A DNA stretch of 64,000 nt from Actinomycetota bacterium (GCA_005773635.1 SXHN01000033.1:34004-98003), one strand, 5' to 3'; shown: positions 22,063 through 32,068, counted from the first letter of the stretch. Made by a program: numbers and translations. The notes: generated by a model from the sequence alone, not told the origin.

Positions 22063-23325
22063 TCACTTCGATGCAAGCGCCGGATACGGCGTGAATTTCG
22101 AACACAAATCGTTGGCTTGAGCACGCACTGCGTCAAGTACAGCAATATCGTTTGCGCCGCGCAACGCCGCGGCGATCATCTCGGCGATCTGCACCATTTC
22201 GTCGGGACCCATACCGGCAGTCGTCATCGACGCGGTACCGAGGCGCAATCCGCTCGTCACGAAGGGCTTCTCAGGATCGTTGGGAATCGCATTCTTGTTG
22301 GTCGTGATACCGGCTCTGTCTAAAACCTCCTGTGCGACTTTGCCAGTGATTTGGAAGCTCCGGAGATCGACGAGCAGCAAGTGGTTATCGGTTCCTCCCG
22401 AAACGATACGAAGACCGTGGCTCGCAAGCGCCGCAGCGAGTGCGGCCGCGTTGGCCACGACATTTGCGGCGTAGGTACGAAACGACGGTTGCGCCGCTTC
22501 GTGAAACGCAACTGCTTTGGCCGCAATGACATGCATCAACGGGCCACCCTGGAATCCGGGAAACACCGCCTTGTCAATGGCCGCGGCAAACTCTTGTTTT
22601 GCCAGAATGCACCCGGCACGCGGGCCCCGAAGCGTCTTATGGGTGGTGAACGTCATGATGTCGGCCATCGGTAACGGCGACTTGTGCGCGCCGCCTGCGA
22701 TGAGCCCTGCGATGTGCGCCGCGTCCACCATCAACAGCGCGCCCGCGTCGTCAGCTATCGATCGAAACGCCTCAAAATCAATCGCGCGTGGATACGCAGT
22801 CGCACCCGCGATGATGAGTCTCGGCTGCGTCTGCTTCGCTAAATCGCGAATCTGGTCGTAGTCGAGTTGCTCGGTTTGTTCGTTCACGCCGTACGAAGCG
22901 AAGTTGTAATTCTTGCCACTGAAGTTCACCGGCGACCCGTGGGTGAGATGCCCACCTTGGTCGAGCCGCATGCCCATAACTTTGTCACCTGGTTCCAGCA
23001 ACGCAAAAAATACGGCTGCGTTCGCATTCGCTCCAGAATGTGGCTGCACATTGGCGTGCTCGGCACCGAACAACGCGCACGCTCGCGAGCGAGCCAGATT
23101 CTCGGCCTCGTCGACCACAAGATTGCCGCCGTAGTAGCGCTTACCCGGATACCCCTCACTGTATTTATTAGTCAGAACCGTGCCCTGGGCCTCCATGACG
23201 GCCTGGGAGGTGAAATTTTCAGAGGCAATCAACTGGATCGTGGTGTTTTGCCGTTCGACTTCGCGACGAATGACCCCAAAGATTTCAGGGTCAGTGTTCT
23301 CAAGGGGTGTGGTCACTGGGCGCAT
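22063..23325 (-). CDS. glyA: Serine hydroxymethyltransferase
   Basis: 420 residues; makes glycine and 5,10-methylene-THF from serine with [27 protein letters not shown] and the lysine-bearing [12 protein letters not shown] are signature motifs; the HSGANAN segment binds cofactor phosphate. Length is standard. The ATG overlaps the 3' end of rpiB by 13 bp. Confidence 0.97.
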   Translation of the reverse strand: MRPVTTPLENTDPEIFGVIRREVERQNTTIQLIASENFTSQAVMEAQGTVLTNKYSEGYPGKRYYGGNLVVDEAENLARSRACALFGAEHANVQPHSGANANAAVFFALLEPGDKVMGMRLDQGGHLTHGSPVNFSGKNYNFASYGVNEQTEQLDYDQIRDLAKQTQPRLIIAGATAYPRAIDFEAFRSIADDAGALLMVDAAHIAGLIAGGAHKSPLPMADIMTFTTHKTLRGPRAGCILAKQEFAAAIDKAVFPGFQGGPLMHVIAAKAVAFHEAAQPSFRTYAANVVANAAALAAALASHGLRIVSGGTDNHLLLVDLRSFQITGKVAQEVLDRAGITTNKNAIPNDPEKPFVTSGLRLGTASMTTAGMGPDEMVQIAEMIAAALRGANDIAVLDAVRAQANDLCSKFTPYPALASK

Positions 23326-23765
23326 TCCTCTCGTTCGATGTCGCAGAGTTGATCCAAGCGGGCTGCGTGGCGCCCACCTTCGTAGGTACTAGCGAGGAAA
23401 ACTCCAACAATCTCCTCTGCTAGGGCGGCCGCGACGATGCGAGCACCGATCGACAACACGTTTGCGTCGTTGTGTGCTCGCGCCATGCGCGCGGTGTAGA
23501 GGTCGTTGCACAGAGCAGCTCGAGCACCATGCACCTTGTTGGCGGCAATTTGTTCGCCTTGTCCGGATCCGCCGAGCACAATTCCGACATCGGCTGGGCC
23601 TCGAACGACAGCGCGAGCAACCGCCGCACAAATCGGGGGGTAATCACAGCGTTGATCGCTATGGGTTCCTAGGTCGTCGACTTCGTGCCCAAGCCGTCGC
23701 AGTGACGTAACGAGATGGGCCTTCAGTTCGAAGCCGGCGTGGTCTGCACCGATCGCAATTCGCAC
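23313..23765 (-). CDS. rpiB: Ribose-5-phosphate isomerase B
   Basis: Interconverts ribose-5-P and ribulose-5-P. Motifs: [22 protein letters not shown] (anion hole) and [21 protein letters not shown], including the catalytic Cys and conserved NDAN. I start it at GTG 23765, giving 150 residues (the family's usual length) beginning [11 protein letters not shown]; a longer ATG start at 23834 would add 23 unconserved residues and overlap the divergent gene. TACACT 7 nt before the GTG supports this choice as a leaderless start. Confidence 0.93.
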   Translation of the reverse strand: MRIAIGADHAGFELKAHLVTSLRRLGHEVDDLGTHSDQRCDYPPICAAVARAVVRGPADVGIVLGGSGQGEQIAANKVHGARAALCNDLYTARMARAHNDANVLSIGARIVAAALAEEIVGVFLASTYEGGRHAARLDQLCDIEREECAQ

Positions 23766-23772
23766 TCGGTCG

Positions 23773-23778
23773 AGTGTA
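23773..23778 (-). promoter_or_regulatory. -10-like TACACT, leaderless promoter of rpiB
   Basis: TACACT is 7 nt before the GTG at 23765. It would also drive glyA and possibly wecA downstream. Confidence 0.5.
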
Positions 23779-23832
23779 GGCGCAGTACTTGCATCGGCAC
23801 TTGGTACTGTCAGCTGCGAAGGGAGTGCGGCC

Positions 23833-24525
23833 ATGCAACGCTGGGTAAATCACGGGGCAAATCATTGGGCAAATCACGGGACGGCGCAACAACCGTTTCG
23901 GCTCCGGACATCCATTGTCCTGCGTGCTTCGATAGTTGCGGCTGGCCTTGCGGCCGCCGCGGTAACCGCCGCACCTGCCAACGCTGCGACCGAAGGGGCT
24001 GTCGTCGAGATTCGCGACTACAACCTGCGACCCTCCGCACCCTCGGTGCTTTCTGGCCAAACCGTGACCTTTCAGAACCTTGGTGCTGCGGTGCATCGCA
24101 TCATCGCCGACGATGGTTCGTTTGATTCTCGCGACCTCAGCCCCGGCACCGGCTTCAACGCCGTGGTGACTGCCTCAGGGAAACTAAGAATTCACTGCGA
24201 GATTCACCCATCAATGACCGCCACAATCACCGTCGCACAATCATCGGAAACTTCACCATCGACCGCCGCAACTTCCACCCCTTCGACATCGTCGGCCTCA
24301 ACCGAATCCACCACGGCGCCGTTGCCGACCAAACTCGCAGACACCGGCGTGGGCGACACCGCACCTGTGATCTTTGCGCTGAGCTGTTTGCTGTTCGGTT
24401 CGTGCTCCCTGTCGTTGCATCGTCGTCGCCAGATGATCCTTGCAACTACACCAAGCGAAGCAGCCTGGCGCTCAGTGACCGTGGGGCAACGTCACCTCGA
24501 CGATTTCATCGCGCGACGTCGCTAA
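23833..24525 (+). CDS. Exported cupredoxin-like protein with LADTG sorting motif
   Basis: A 230-residue protein. The N-terminus has an odd His/Asn-rich repeat (NHGANHWANHG), then a signal peptide (about 25-52, ending APANAA). The cupredoxin domain (about 55-140) carries a plausible type-1 copper site: His in AAVHRI and Cys-His-Met in IHCEIHPSM. A Ser/Thr-rich linker leads to LADTG (about 171-175), a hydrophobic helix and a basic stretch, i.e. a sortase signal of the LAxTG kind recognised by class E sortases. A 30-residue tail beyond the basic stretch is atypical. Ribosome site GGGAG at 23820-23826. Confidence 0.8.
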   Translation: MQRWVNHGANHWANHGTAQQPFRLRTSIVLRASIVAAGLAAAAVTAAPANAATEGAVVEIRDYNLRPSAPSVLSGQTVTFQNLGAAVHRIIADDGSFDSRDLSPGTGFNAVVTASGKLRIHCEIHPSMTATITVAQSSETSPSTAATSTPSTSSASTESTTAPLPTKLADTGVGDTAPVIFALSCLLFGSCSLSLHRRRQMILATTPSEAAWRSVTVGQRHLDDFIARRR

Positions 24526-24535
24526 TAACAGCGGT

Positions 24536-25654
24536 CTACAGCGCGTGCTTGTAGACCGCAACGGTCTCGGCCGCGGCACGCGTCCATGACAACTTCGAAG
24601 CTTCATCGATCGCGTAGCGACGACGATGGGCGGCACGTTCGGGATCCTGCAATAGCTCCACAATTGCGTCTCGCTGACCCTCAGGTTCGCCCTGAGGCAC
24701 GAACTCAATGCCTTCGGCTGCGACTTCCGTGAGGGCACCGATGCGGGTAGCCATCACGCACCCACCCGACGCCATGGCTTCGATTGGAGGCAAACCGAAA
24801 CCTTCGTATCGGGCGACGTACCCCACAACATCGGCTGCGCCATAGATGGCCGCGAGATCTGCATCGGGCACGTACCCGATTACGATCGAATTCACCGGAA
24901 GAGCCGTGGAAACAATCGCGCCACCTGCAACTACAAGGTCCACACCTGCCAATCGACACGCCTCGCCGAGCGACGCCAAATCTTTGCGCGGCTCATGATT
25001 GCCCACGTACAGCACAAACCGTGCCGGGAGCTGATACCTGTGCCGAACATCCGAAATTTCAGCTTCTGTAGCCGGCCGGAAATGCGGTCCCGCTGCCTCA
25101 TGAATCACGGTCGAATCGCGGCCAAAGATGGCCAAAATTCGCTCCGCGGTAAACGACGACACTGCGATCAACGCGTCCGCACGCCGAATTGAGGCTGCAG
25201 CAATCGCGCGTTTCGAGGCACCCGTCAACCGAGAAAACGCCCACGGCACGTCGAACAAAGCAAGATCGTGAACTGTCGCGATGGTCGGAGTATCTCCCCG
25301 CAGGGATTGATCCGTATCGAAGCCATGCACAAGATCGGCGTCGGTTGCCCGCAGCGCGGATAGCAGTTTGCGGCGCAAACCGCCGTTTGTCCCGGCAATC
25401 ACTGGTTCGCGAACGATGCGGGCGTCGAAACTCGGGGCATCGGACGCGACCCTGGCGACGAAGCGAGCCGCGGGCCAGGCATCGGGCAACGCCCGAAGAA
25501 GTTCTCGCGCGTAGGTTTGGACGCCGCTGCCGTCGGCTCGCAACGCCAGCGCGTTCAGGGCGATTCGCGGCCCGCGCTCATCATCGTCGGGGGTGGAGAA
25601 CGTAACGGTTCCGACGGTCGGTCGATCGTCGTCACCACTGCGACTGTCATCCAT
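24536..25654 (-). CDS. Glycosyltransferase family 4
   Basis: 372 residues, GT-B fold. GSGVQTYARELLRAL is the N-terminal acceptor-domain glycine loop, FVLYVGNHEPRKDLASL opens the donor domain and YEGFGLPPIEAMASGG is the E-x7-E motif. The start lies inside the 3' end of the O-antigen ligase gene (overlap about 100 bp), so the two are cotranscribed. Likely adds a sugar during assembly of the polysaccharide repeat unit. Confidence 0.87.
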   Translation of the reverse strand: MDDSRSGDDDRPTVGTVTFSTPDDDERGPRIALNALALRADGSGVQTYARELLRALPDAWPAARFVARVASDAPSFDARIVREPVIAGTNGGLRRKLLSALRATDADLVHGFDTDQSLRGDTPTIATVHDLALFDVPWAFSRLTGASKRAIAAASIRRADALIAVSSFTAERILAIFGRDSTVIHEAAGPHFRPATEAEISDVRHRYQLPARFVLYVGNHEPRKDLASLGEACRLAGVDLVVAGGAIVSTALPVNSIVIGYVPDADLAAIYGAADVVGYVARYEGFGLPPIEAMASGGCVMATRIGALTEVAAEGIEFVPQGEPEGQRDAIVELLQDPERAAHRRRYAIDEASKLSWTRAAAETVAVYKHAL

Positions 25655-27018
25655 AGAAACAAGTCATTCGGGAAGATCTCCAACCACGTTGAAATAGTTG
25701 CGGCCGCGATCGCGCCAATGCCATGGGCGGTTAACCCTAACGCCCAGGCGCGATCCACGCCATCGAGTCGCCGTTCTGCGGCGCGGCTCGTGGTGAGCAA
25801 CGACGCGAACAACACTCCAAGAATCCACAGGCCAATCACGCCCGATTCATACAGCGCTTTGAAGTACTGATTGTCTGGCTCATACACAATCGCAACATTC
25901 GTACGGGCAACCGTGGCTGCCTTCAGACCCGAAGCGCCGGTCGAACCAATGCCGTTGCCCAGCGGCGCCGACACTGCCTTATTAATGTTTTGTGCCCAGC
26001 CCTCCTGGCGATCGCCGAGACTGCTCGAGCTCAACGCAGAGTCGGAAAACCCACCGGGAAGCACCACAATCGCGAGGAGCACGAAGGGAACGGCGAGGAA
26101 AAATACCTTGAATCGCCGCACCGCGAGGTAGCCGCAGCCCAGCGCGAGTGCGAGCCACGCGCCGCGAACGAACGTAAACGCTAGCGATAAGCCGACAATG
26201 GGCAACAATGCCAAAAAGACTTTGTTACGAGGTCGCCGGGGATCCTCAAGCGATTGCGGGAGCAGCAACAACAACGCAAACGCCAAAAAGAACGCGAAAT
26301 TGAACGGGTTGTCCATTGTTGAAAACGAGCGAAGGAAACCTCCGGTAAAGCGAATGTTGGAGTTGTAGTTGTATCCAAGGCCAGCTAAGTACGCATGGCC
26401 CACAAGTTGCTGCGCGAGCCCAACCAACGACGTGATCACGGTCACGAACATGAGGATCGATACGACGCGATCGCGATCGCGCGCGTCCAGCGGCGTACGC
26501 CACACGATCAGCCCGAGCACGAGCCAAAAGAAACTGACTTTGAATCCAACAACACCACGTATGTCGTGAAGTACCAGTAGCCAAACAATGCCCGACGCGA
26601 GGTACAACAAGATCGGTTGCGCTATCGGAGGGAACTTCTGTTTCGTCCGTTTGCGTTTTGGTGTTGACACCAGACTCCAAAACAGCGTGTACAGCGCGAG
26701 CGCTTCCTTCCAACCCTCAGCGAACGGGGGTTTGCCGGGTGCAATGATCAACAACCCGTAAAAAGGCACGAGCGCTACCAACATCAGCACACCACGCTGC
26801 GGACGGCGAGCAATCGCGACCAAGGCTGGAAGCAGCACGGCGCCCAGCAACACCAACGGCAATGCCCGCACAACCGCACTAAAAACACGATTCGTTTGCG
26901 CATCCGCCAACGCGAGGCCGATGGCAATTGTCATGAAAATCGCGACGCAGCCAATGACAAAGTTGGCTAAATCGTCGCGAGAGCTGCGACGATCGGCGTT
27001 TGTGGATCCGATTGGCAC
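25555..27018 (-). CDS. O-antigen ligase / Wzy-like polymerase family membrane protein
   Basis: About 487 residues with around eleven to twelve membrane helices and a large periplasmic loop near residue 320-360 containing NGIGSTGASGLKAA and YEPDNQYFKALYESG, which match the Wzy_C/O-antigen ligase region. Such proteins polymerise or ligate polyprenyl-linked glycans outside the membrane. I choose GTG 27018 (VPIGSTNADRR) because TACTCT lies 8 nt upstream; a longer in-frame reading to 27162 overlaps the divergent kinase gene and has uncharacteristic sequence. Confidence 0.85.
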   Translation of the reverse strand: MPIGSTNADRRSSRDDLANFVIGCVAIFMTIAIGLALADAQTNRVFSAVVRALPLVLLGAVLLPALVAIARRPQRGVLMLVALVPFYGLLIIAPGKPPFAEGWKEALALYTLFWSLVSTPKRKRTKQKFPPIAQPILLYLASGIVWLLVLHDIRGVVGFKVSFFWLVLGLIVWRTPLDARDRDRVVSILMFVTVITSLVGLAQQLVGHAYLAGLGYNYNSNIRFTGGFLRSFSTMDNPFNFAFFLAFALLLLLPQSLEDPRRPRNKVFLALLPIVGLSLAFTFVRGAWLALALGCGYLAVRRFKVFFLAVPFVLLAIVVLPGGFSDSALSSSSLGDRQEGWAQNINKAVSAPLGNGIGSTGASGLKAATVARTNVAIVYEPDNQYFKALYESGVIGLWILGVLFASLLTTSRAAERRLDGVDRAWALGLTAHGIGAIAAATISTWLEIFPNDLFLWMTVAVVTTIDRPSEPLRSPPPTMMSAGRESP

Positions 27019-27026
27019 GACCAAGC

Positions 27027-27032
27027 AGAGTA
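27027..27032 (-). promoter_or_regulatory. -10-like TACTCT, leaderless promoter of the O-antigen ligase operon
   Basis: TACTCT ends 8 nt before the GTG at 27018. It faces the plus-strand TACACT at 27081, making a compact divergent promoter region. Confidence 0.45.
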
Positions 27033-27080
27033 GTGGCGGATTCCACACTGAATGTTCACATCGTGACCGATGGCGCCACC

Positions 27081-27086
27081 TACACT
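27081..27086 (+). promoter_or_regulatory. -10-like TACACT, leaderless promoter of the Wzz/kinase operon
   Basis: TACACT is 9 nt before the ATG at 27096; no Shine-Dalgarno lies between. Confidence 0.45.
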
Positions 27087-27095
27087 CCCGCGGCA

Positions 27096-28538
27096 ATGGA
27101 CCTCGCCGATCACTTCCGCACGATCGCGGCCAACTGGTGGCGCATCCTGTTGATCTCAACAATCGTGGGTGCGGGCGTCTACGGCTGGAGTACCTCGCAA
27201 GACCCGACCTACGTCGGTATGCAACTGATCAATCTCACGCCCGAGGTCGACCAAGGCCAAGGAATCGACCAAGCGACCATTGAGATACGGCTTTCCGAAA
27301 AGAAGTTCCTACTCGAGACGTACGAGTTGGCCCTCAAGGCGGTGAACGACAGCAAACTGACGGTCAGCGCGGCCGAACTCCGATCGGGCCTGACGATCGT
27401 GCAGAATCCGCTCTCCGGCAATATCTTGATCAAGAGCAGTGCCAATACTCGGCAACTCGCGATGGCCCAAGCCGGCGCCTACGGCGCCGCGTTAGAGCGC
27501 AGCAGCATCGAAGCCGCTCAAATCGATAATGACCGCAAGATCAAAGACGCCGAAACCGGGATCGCCTTTCTCAAGAACGCGCTGTCGAACGGGGTCCTCC
27601 CCGCAGGCAGCCCCGCGGCGGATGAAGCAACCAAAGCACTAGAGGCCCAAGAAGCAAGCCTCGTTTTCTTGCGCCTCCCAACCGGCAAATATGGCGTAGT
27701 GCGGCTCATCGGGACCCCTGTGCTTGACAACAGCGGCGAACCAGTAGCCCCAAAGCCGATCCGCGACGGAATCCTCGCGTTCCTCGTTGCCTTCGTTGTA
27801 GCCGCCGAGAGTTTTGTGGTTACGCGGGCCCTCAGTGATCGAGTATCAAAGGCAACCGACGTCGAAGCCATCACCGCGCTGACGGGCCTGCCAGTGCTGG
27901 CACTCGTGCCACGAGGTCGTGGGCCGGAGGTTGTAGAAGCGTTCCGAACCCTTCGAACCAATCTCATGTTCCTCGAAGGCAACAATCGACCCCGCACCAT
28001 CGCAATTCTGAGCCCCAACCCTGCGGCCGGGAAATCATTCTGCGCGATCCACCTTGCCGAATCGGCGGTGGGAGTCGACGCTCACGTGGTGCTCGTCGAC
28101 GCCGATCTTCGGCGCCCCGTGTTACATCAGCGCCTCCGCACCGACCGGGAGCCCGGTCTTGCCGATGCGCTACGAGGCATGCCGCTTTCACAAACGCTGC
28201 ATCGCGTTGACGGACATTCGAATCTCAAACTCATGCCCAGCGGCGCGCCAGTGACCGACACTGTCGCAGCGCTCGGAGGACGAGCTTTCCGTGGAGTTCT
28301 CGACTCGTTGGAGACAGCAGAGCTCATTATCGTCGACACCCCACCGGGTGCTGGCTACGCAGATGCGTTAGCCGTGGCCGCGCACTGCGACGCAGCCCTG
28401 CTAGTGCTCGATGCCGAAACCACTCGAAAGCGCACCACGAAACAGTTCATCGCCGCGCTTGATCGCACCGGTGCGTCCCTCATAGGCGTGGTGCTCAATG
28501 GAGCCACTGTCAATAAACGCGACACCTACGAGCGGTAA
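27096..28538 (+). CDS. Wzz-type chain-length regulator fused to BY-kinase-like ATPase
   Basis: 480 residues. Two membrane helices (WWRILLISTIVGAGVYGW near residue 15-32; ILAFLVAFVVAAESFVV near 225-245) bracket a periplasmic coiled-coil Wzz domain. The cytoplasmic BY-kinase domain follows: Walker A SPNPAAGKSF, Walker A' VLVDADLRRP and Walker B LIIVDTPPG. The C-terminus (KRDTYER) has one Tyr only, so the usual autophosphorylated tyrosine cluster is missing. Such proteins set polysaccharide chain length and control export. First gene of an operon with two GT4 genes; start supported by the TACACT box. Confidence 0.88.
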   Translation: MDLADHFRTIAANWWRILLISTIVGAGVYGWSTSQDPTYVGMQLINLTPEVDQGQGIDQATIEIRLSEKKFLLETYELALKAVNDSKLTVSAAELRSGLTIVQNPLSGNILIKSSANTRQLAMAQAGAYGAALERSSIEAAQIDNDRKIKDAETGIAFLKNALSNGVLPAGSPAADEATKALEAQEASLVFLRLPTGKYGVVRLIGTPVLDNSGEPVAPKPIRDGILAFLVAFVVAAESFVVTRALSDRVSKATDVEAITALTGLPVLALVPRGRGPEVVEAFRTLRTNLMFLEGNNRPRTIAILSPNPAAGKSFCAIHLAESAVGVDAHVVLVDADLRRPVLHQRLRTDREPGLADALRGMPLSQTLHRVDGHSNLKLMPSGAPVTDTVAALGGRAFRGVLDSLETAELIIVDTPPGAGYADALAVAAHCDAALLVLDAETTRKRTTKQFIAALDRTGASLIGVVLNGATVNKRDTYER

Positions 28539-28544
28539 ACGCGC

Positions 28545-29645
28545 ATGACCGCTTTACGGGTCGCAATCGTGCACGAGAAGTTCACGATCAACGCGGGATC
28601 CGAACGTGTCGTCGAACAGCTCCACAACGTTTGGCCGCAAGCGCCAATCTTTTGCGCCGTGTGCGATCGAGAGACCTTGAGCCCGGGACTCGCCCGAGCT
28701 GACATCCGCCCCGATGCCACGTTGCAGCGCCTGTATCGCGGCGGTGACAATTACGCGCACCTGCTGCCACTCCTTCCAATTGCAGCATCGCGACGCCGCC
28801 TCAACGGCTACGACCTCGTCGTTACAAGCCACCATCAGTTCGCAAATCGGGTTCGCAGTGACGCACGAATCGTGTCGTACACCCATACACCAGCGCGCTG
28901 GATTTGGGATGCGACAACGAGAGTCGATGAAATCGGCGGCCCAATCGGACGCGGCGCGTTGACGGCATTCGCAGCTTCGCAACGCAGGCGCGATCGCGCC
29001 GCCGCACAACGCTTGTACACCATCGCCGCCAACTCGACCGAAGTTGCCCAGCGAATTCGCAGTTGGTGGGGGCGCGAGAGCACCGTCATTGCTCCTCCCG
29101 TCGACACAGAACTCTTCACGCCTGACGAAACCAACCGACGCGAAGACTTCTTTCTGCTTGCCGGGCGGTTGGTCCCATACAAACGTCCTGAAGTCGCCGT
29201 CGCCGCGGCCGTTCGTGCCGGAGTTCGGCTGGTCGTCGCGGGCGATGGTCGCGCCCGCAAATCCTGCCAAGCGGTGGCCGGACCATCAATCGAATTCGTC
29301 GGCTCAGTCGACGACACAACCTTGCGCGACTACTACCGCCGCTGTCGAGCATTGCTGTATCCCGGACGCGAAGATTTCGGGATCATGCCCGTTGAAGCCC
29401 AGGCGTGTGGGGCACCCGTGATCGCACTTGGAGTGGGCGGCGCATGCGACACAGTCATTGCAAACACAACAGGAGTGCTCTACCCCGACTCACCGAATCC
29501 AGTTGACGTACTCGCAAATATCCTGCGCAACTTCGAACCCACTGCGTTCGATTCTGCGATCATCGCCACGCACGCGCAACGGTTCAATTCTCGCCGCTTT
29601 CGAGACGAATTCGAGACCTTTGCCAATCGAGCCGTTCATGGATAA
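28545..29645 (+). CDS. Glycosyltransferase family 4
   Basis: 366 residues. VAIVHEKFTINAGSERVVEQL is the acceptor-domain start, FFLLAGRLVPYKRPEVAVAA opens the donor domain, and REDFGIMPVEAQACGAPVIA is the E-x7-E motif in the form seen in WbaZ/mannosyl-type GT4 enzymes. The gene begins 6 bp after the kinase stop and overlaps the next GT by 8 bp. Probably adds a hexose to the polyprenyl-linked repeat unit. Confidence 0.87.
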   Translation: MTALRVAIVHEKFTINAGSERVVEQLHNVWPQAPIFCAVCDRETLSPGLARADIRPDATLQRLYRGGDNYAHLLPLLPIAASRRRLNGYDLVVTSHHQFANRVRSDARIVSYTHTPARWIWDATTRVDEIGGPIGRGALTAFAASQRRRDRAAAQRLYTIAANSTEVAQRIRSWWGRESTVIAPPVDTELFTPDETNRREDFFLLAGRLVPYKRPEVAVAAAVRAGVRLVVAGDGRARKSCQAVAGPSIEFVGSVDDTTLRDYYRRCRALLYPGREDFGIMPVEAQACGAPVIALGVGGACDTVIANTTGVLYPDSPNPVDVLANILRNFEPTAFDSAIIATHAQRFNSRRFRDEFETFANRAVHG

Positions 29646-30810
29646 GCCGTCAACCATCGTGTTCATGGTGCCGGACTACGAACCAACGACCGGCGGCACG
29701 ACCCGCCAAACTCGAAATTTGGCGTTGACGCTGACATCGCAGGGACACCATGTCACGGTGATCACCCAACGCCTTGAACGAGCATGGTCCGTGACCGAAA
29801 CCATCGAAGGCATCGACGTCGTACGACTCGGCCCGCCATCGCGGCGCGGGCTTTCGATGAAACTGCTGGTGCTTCACGTTGCATTATGGCTGAGGCTCAA
29901 CCGTAAGCGGATCGTGGTCAGCACCACGATTATGTATCCCGATTTCGTCGTGGCTGCCCATGCCGCAGGAATCGCAGACACCGCGGTGATGGTGTGGGCC
30001 GGACTCGGCGACGCCACCGATACATTGGCGTTGAATCAGTCACGCGCCCGCAATGCGCTCGCACGATTGCGGCGCCGAGCGTTGCGATGCGCGTCTCACA
30101 TCGCGTTGTCGAAATCGATTTCCGATGAGCTTCAGGGCCTCAACTTCGGAGTTTCTCCGCACGTAATACCCACGCCGGTCGATCCTGGAATGTTCAGCCC
30201 ACCTGAACCAGCGCAACGCGACGCGGCCCGATCAAGCCTTGGGATCGCGCCGTCGACCTTGGTTGTGCTGTACGCAGGACACTTACGAGCCTTGAAGCGC
30301 GTTGATCTGCTCATCGAAGCATTTCGTCAACTCTGTGACTCCGGCACCGAAGCGCACCTATTCATCCTTGGAGGCAGCCGCGAAGACCTCCAGGATCGCA
30401 CTGAGCAGTTGCAAATCTTGGTCTCCAAGCTCAAACTCGATCGACACGTGACATTCACGGGAGTCGTATCCGATGTCGTTGAGTATTTTCATGCCGCAGA
30501 TGTCTTTGCGCTTCCCTCCGATCGCGAAGGCATATCAAATTCGTTAATCGAGGCACTGGCATGCGGACTGCCGTGTATCGCTCCGCCGAGCGCAGGCGGG
30601 CTCGAAGTGCTCGACGCCTCGTGCGGCGTCGTGCCCCCGTCGAACGATTCCCGCGACCTATTCGCGGCGCTGCAATCGGTATGCGACCCCGACGTGCGGG
30701 CCCGGATGCGAATCGGCGCGGTGACAGCAGCAAAACGCTACGAACTCGACACCATTGCCCAGCAATACGTATGGCTCTATGAGGGCATACGAGCGCAGTA
30801 CATCGGCTGA
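29638..30810 (+). CDS. Glycosyltransferase family 4
   Basis: 390 residues starting MDKPSTIVFMVPDYEPTTGG at an ATG inside the end of the preceding GT gene. The TGGTTRQTRNLAL loop, VVLYAGHLRALKRVDLLIEA and DREGISNSLIEALACGLP (E-x7-E) mark a GT4 enzyme. Third gene of the Wzz/GT/GT operon. Confidence 0.87.
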   Translation: MDKPSTIVFMVPDYEPTTGGTTRQTRNLALTLTSQGHHVTVITQRLERAWSVTETIEGIDVVRLGPPSRRGLSMKLLVLHVALWLRLNRKRIVVSTTIMYPDFVVAAHAAGIADTAVMVWAGLGDATDTLALNQSRARNALARLRRRALRCASHIALSKSISDELQGLNFGVSPHVIPTPVDPGMFSPPEPAQRDAARSSLGIAPSTLVVLYAGHLRALKRVDLLIEAFRQLCDSGTEAHLFILGGSREDLQDRTEQLQILVSKLKLDRHVTFTGVVSDVVEYFHAADVFALPSDREGISNSLIEALACGLPCIAPPSAGGLEVLDASCGVVPPSNDSRDLFAALQSVCDPDVRARMRIGAVTAAKRYELDTIAQQYVWLYEGIRAQYIG

Positions 30811-30861
30811 ACTGAGCCCACCCGGTTTCGCTGACGCGAACGCGGCAACTGAGTGTTGCTG

Positions 30862-32052
30862 CTAGCAGCCCTTTCGACGACCGGCGCCGATATTGGCGCT
30901 TCGGATACAACTCCGAGGTTCGCGAGCCTTGGGTTGAGCACCAACCACCGCGGCTCGAAACGCGGCCGCCGCGGGCTTGCTGCTGAAATCGTTGCGCACC
31001 AGCCCCATGTTGTCCCACACTGAAGCGGACTGCGGCGCTAGGTCGCGGTAGCCGTAGATGAGCAAATTGCCACCAAACGGCAGTTGTTGCCATGCCTGCA
31101 CCAATTGGCCGATGCGAATCGCTTGCAACCCCTCCGAAACCGACTGTTTGTCCGCACCAGTGCCGAACCCAGACTCCGTGCCCCAAATCGGCAACGCCCC
31201 ATCGCCGAATGCCGACATGACAAGATGCGTGTACGTGAGCATGTAGAAGGGATTCCAAGATTCCGGTGTCGATGGCGCGTAGGGAAACGAATAGGGATGC
31301 ATTGAAATTGCGTCGATGTGACCGCCGATTCCACCTAGATACATCCCAATAACAAAGTCATTCGGCGCGATTGACACTCCGGCAACATTGGCCGCCGGTG
31401 CGAGCCCACCATTCATCACCACAGCGTCGGGGTCCACAGAGTGAATCGCGTCCGCCCCAGAAATCAACAACGCTGAATAGGCCGCGACATCTGGCTGCGG
31501 CTGCCAGAACGCGCTGATATTGGGTTCATTCCATATCTGCCAAGCGTCGACGCCAGCCCCGGAATAACGCTCAGCCGCAGCTCGTACGAAGCGTGCGTAA
31601 TCAGCGGGGTCGTTCGGGGCATGTTTGTCACTTGTGTGGGCAGGACGCGCCCACACCGGCGTGTAGACCACGGTGCCGAGCACTTGCAGCCCACGAGCCT
31701 GCGCCGCGTGCACAACCCGATCCGTCACCTGCCAATTCCACGAGTTTGGGCCGCCAGCTTGGATATGCGGCCAATCGATGTCGACGCCAACCCAGCGTGC
31801 GCCGGCGGCAACCATGCCGTCGAGGTCGCGCGCCAGCAACGCATCCGACTCCCACAGCAAGCCAGAACCCTGCGAGAATCCAAACTGGCCCAACGCGACC
31901 GAGTTTGCCGCGGCCAAGCCTGACGATGGTGTGGGGAGACCGCTGACCGCAGTGCGTTGCTGAACAGTCGCAACCGCGACTGTGGGAGCTCCAACTACGC
32001 AGAGCGATCCGATTACCAGCAATGTTGTGCGAATTCGCGCGTTCCGTCGCAT
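30862..32052 (-). CDS. Secreted glycoside hydrolase, GH39/cellulase-like (PslG-type role)
   Basis: 396 residues with signal peptide (about 1-28, TTLLVIGSLCVVGAPTVAVA). A single TIM barrel follows: GVDIDWPHIQAGG (strand 2), QIWNEPNISAFW with the acid/base Glu after Asn, and PIWGTESGFGTG with the nucleophile Glu, the pattern of clan GH-A family 39 or close relatives. Exopolysaccharide loci often encode such an enzyme (PslG in Pseudomonas) that trims the polymer outside the cell; position here suggests the same, but the substrate is not known. A leader hairpin lies just before its ribosome site AGGA. Confidence 0.78.
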   Translation of the reverse strand: MRRNARIRTTLLVIGSLCVVGAPTVAVATVQQRTAVSGLPTPSSGLAAANSVALGQFGFSQGSGLLWESDALLARDLDGMVAAGARWVGVDIDWPHIQAGGPNSWNWQVTDRVVHAAQARGLQVLGTVVYTPVWARPAHTSDKHAPNDPADYARFVRAAAERYSGAGVDAWQIWNEPNISAFWQPQPDVAAYSALLISGADAIHSVDPDAVVMNGGLAPAANVAGVSIAPNDFVIGMYLGGIGGHIDAISMHPYSFPYAPSTPESWNPFYMLTYTHLVMSAFGDGALPIWGTESGFGTGADKQSVSEGLQAIRIGQLVQAWQQLPFGGNLLIYGYRDLAPQSASVWDNMGLVRNDFSSKPAAAAFRAAVVGAQPKAREPRSCIRSANIGAGRRKGC

Positions 32053-32068
32053 ACGTCAGTCCTTTTGT

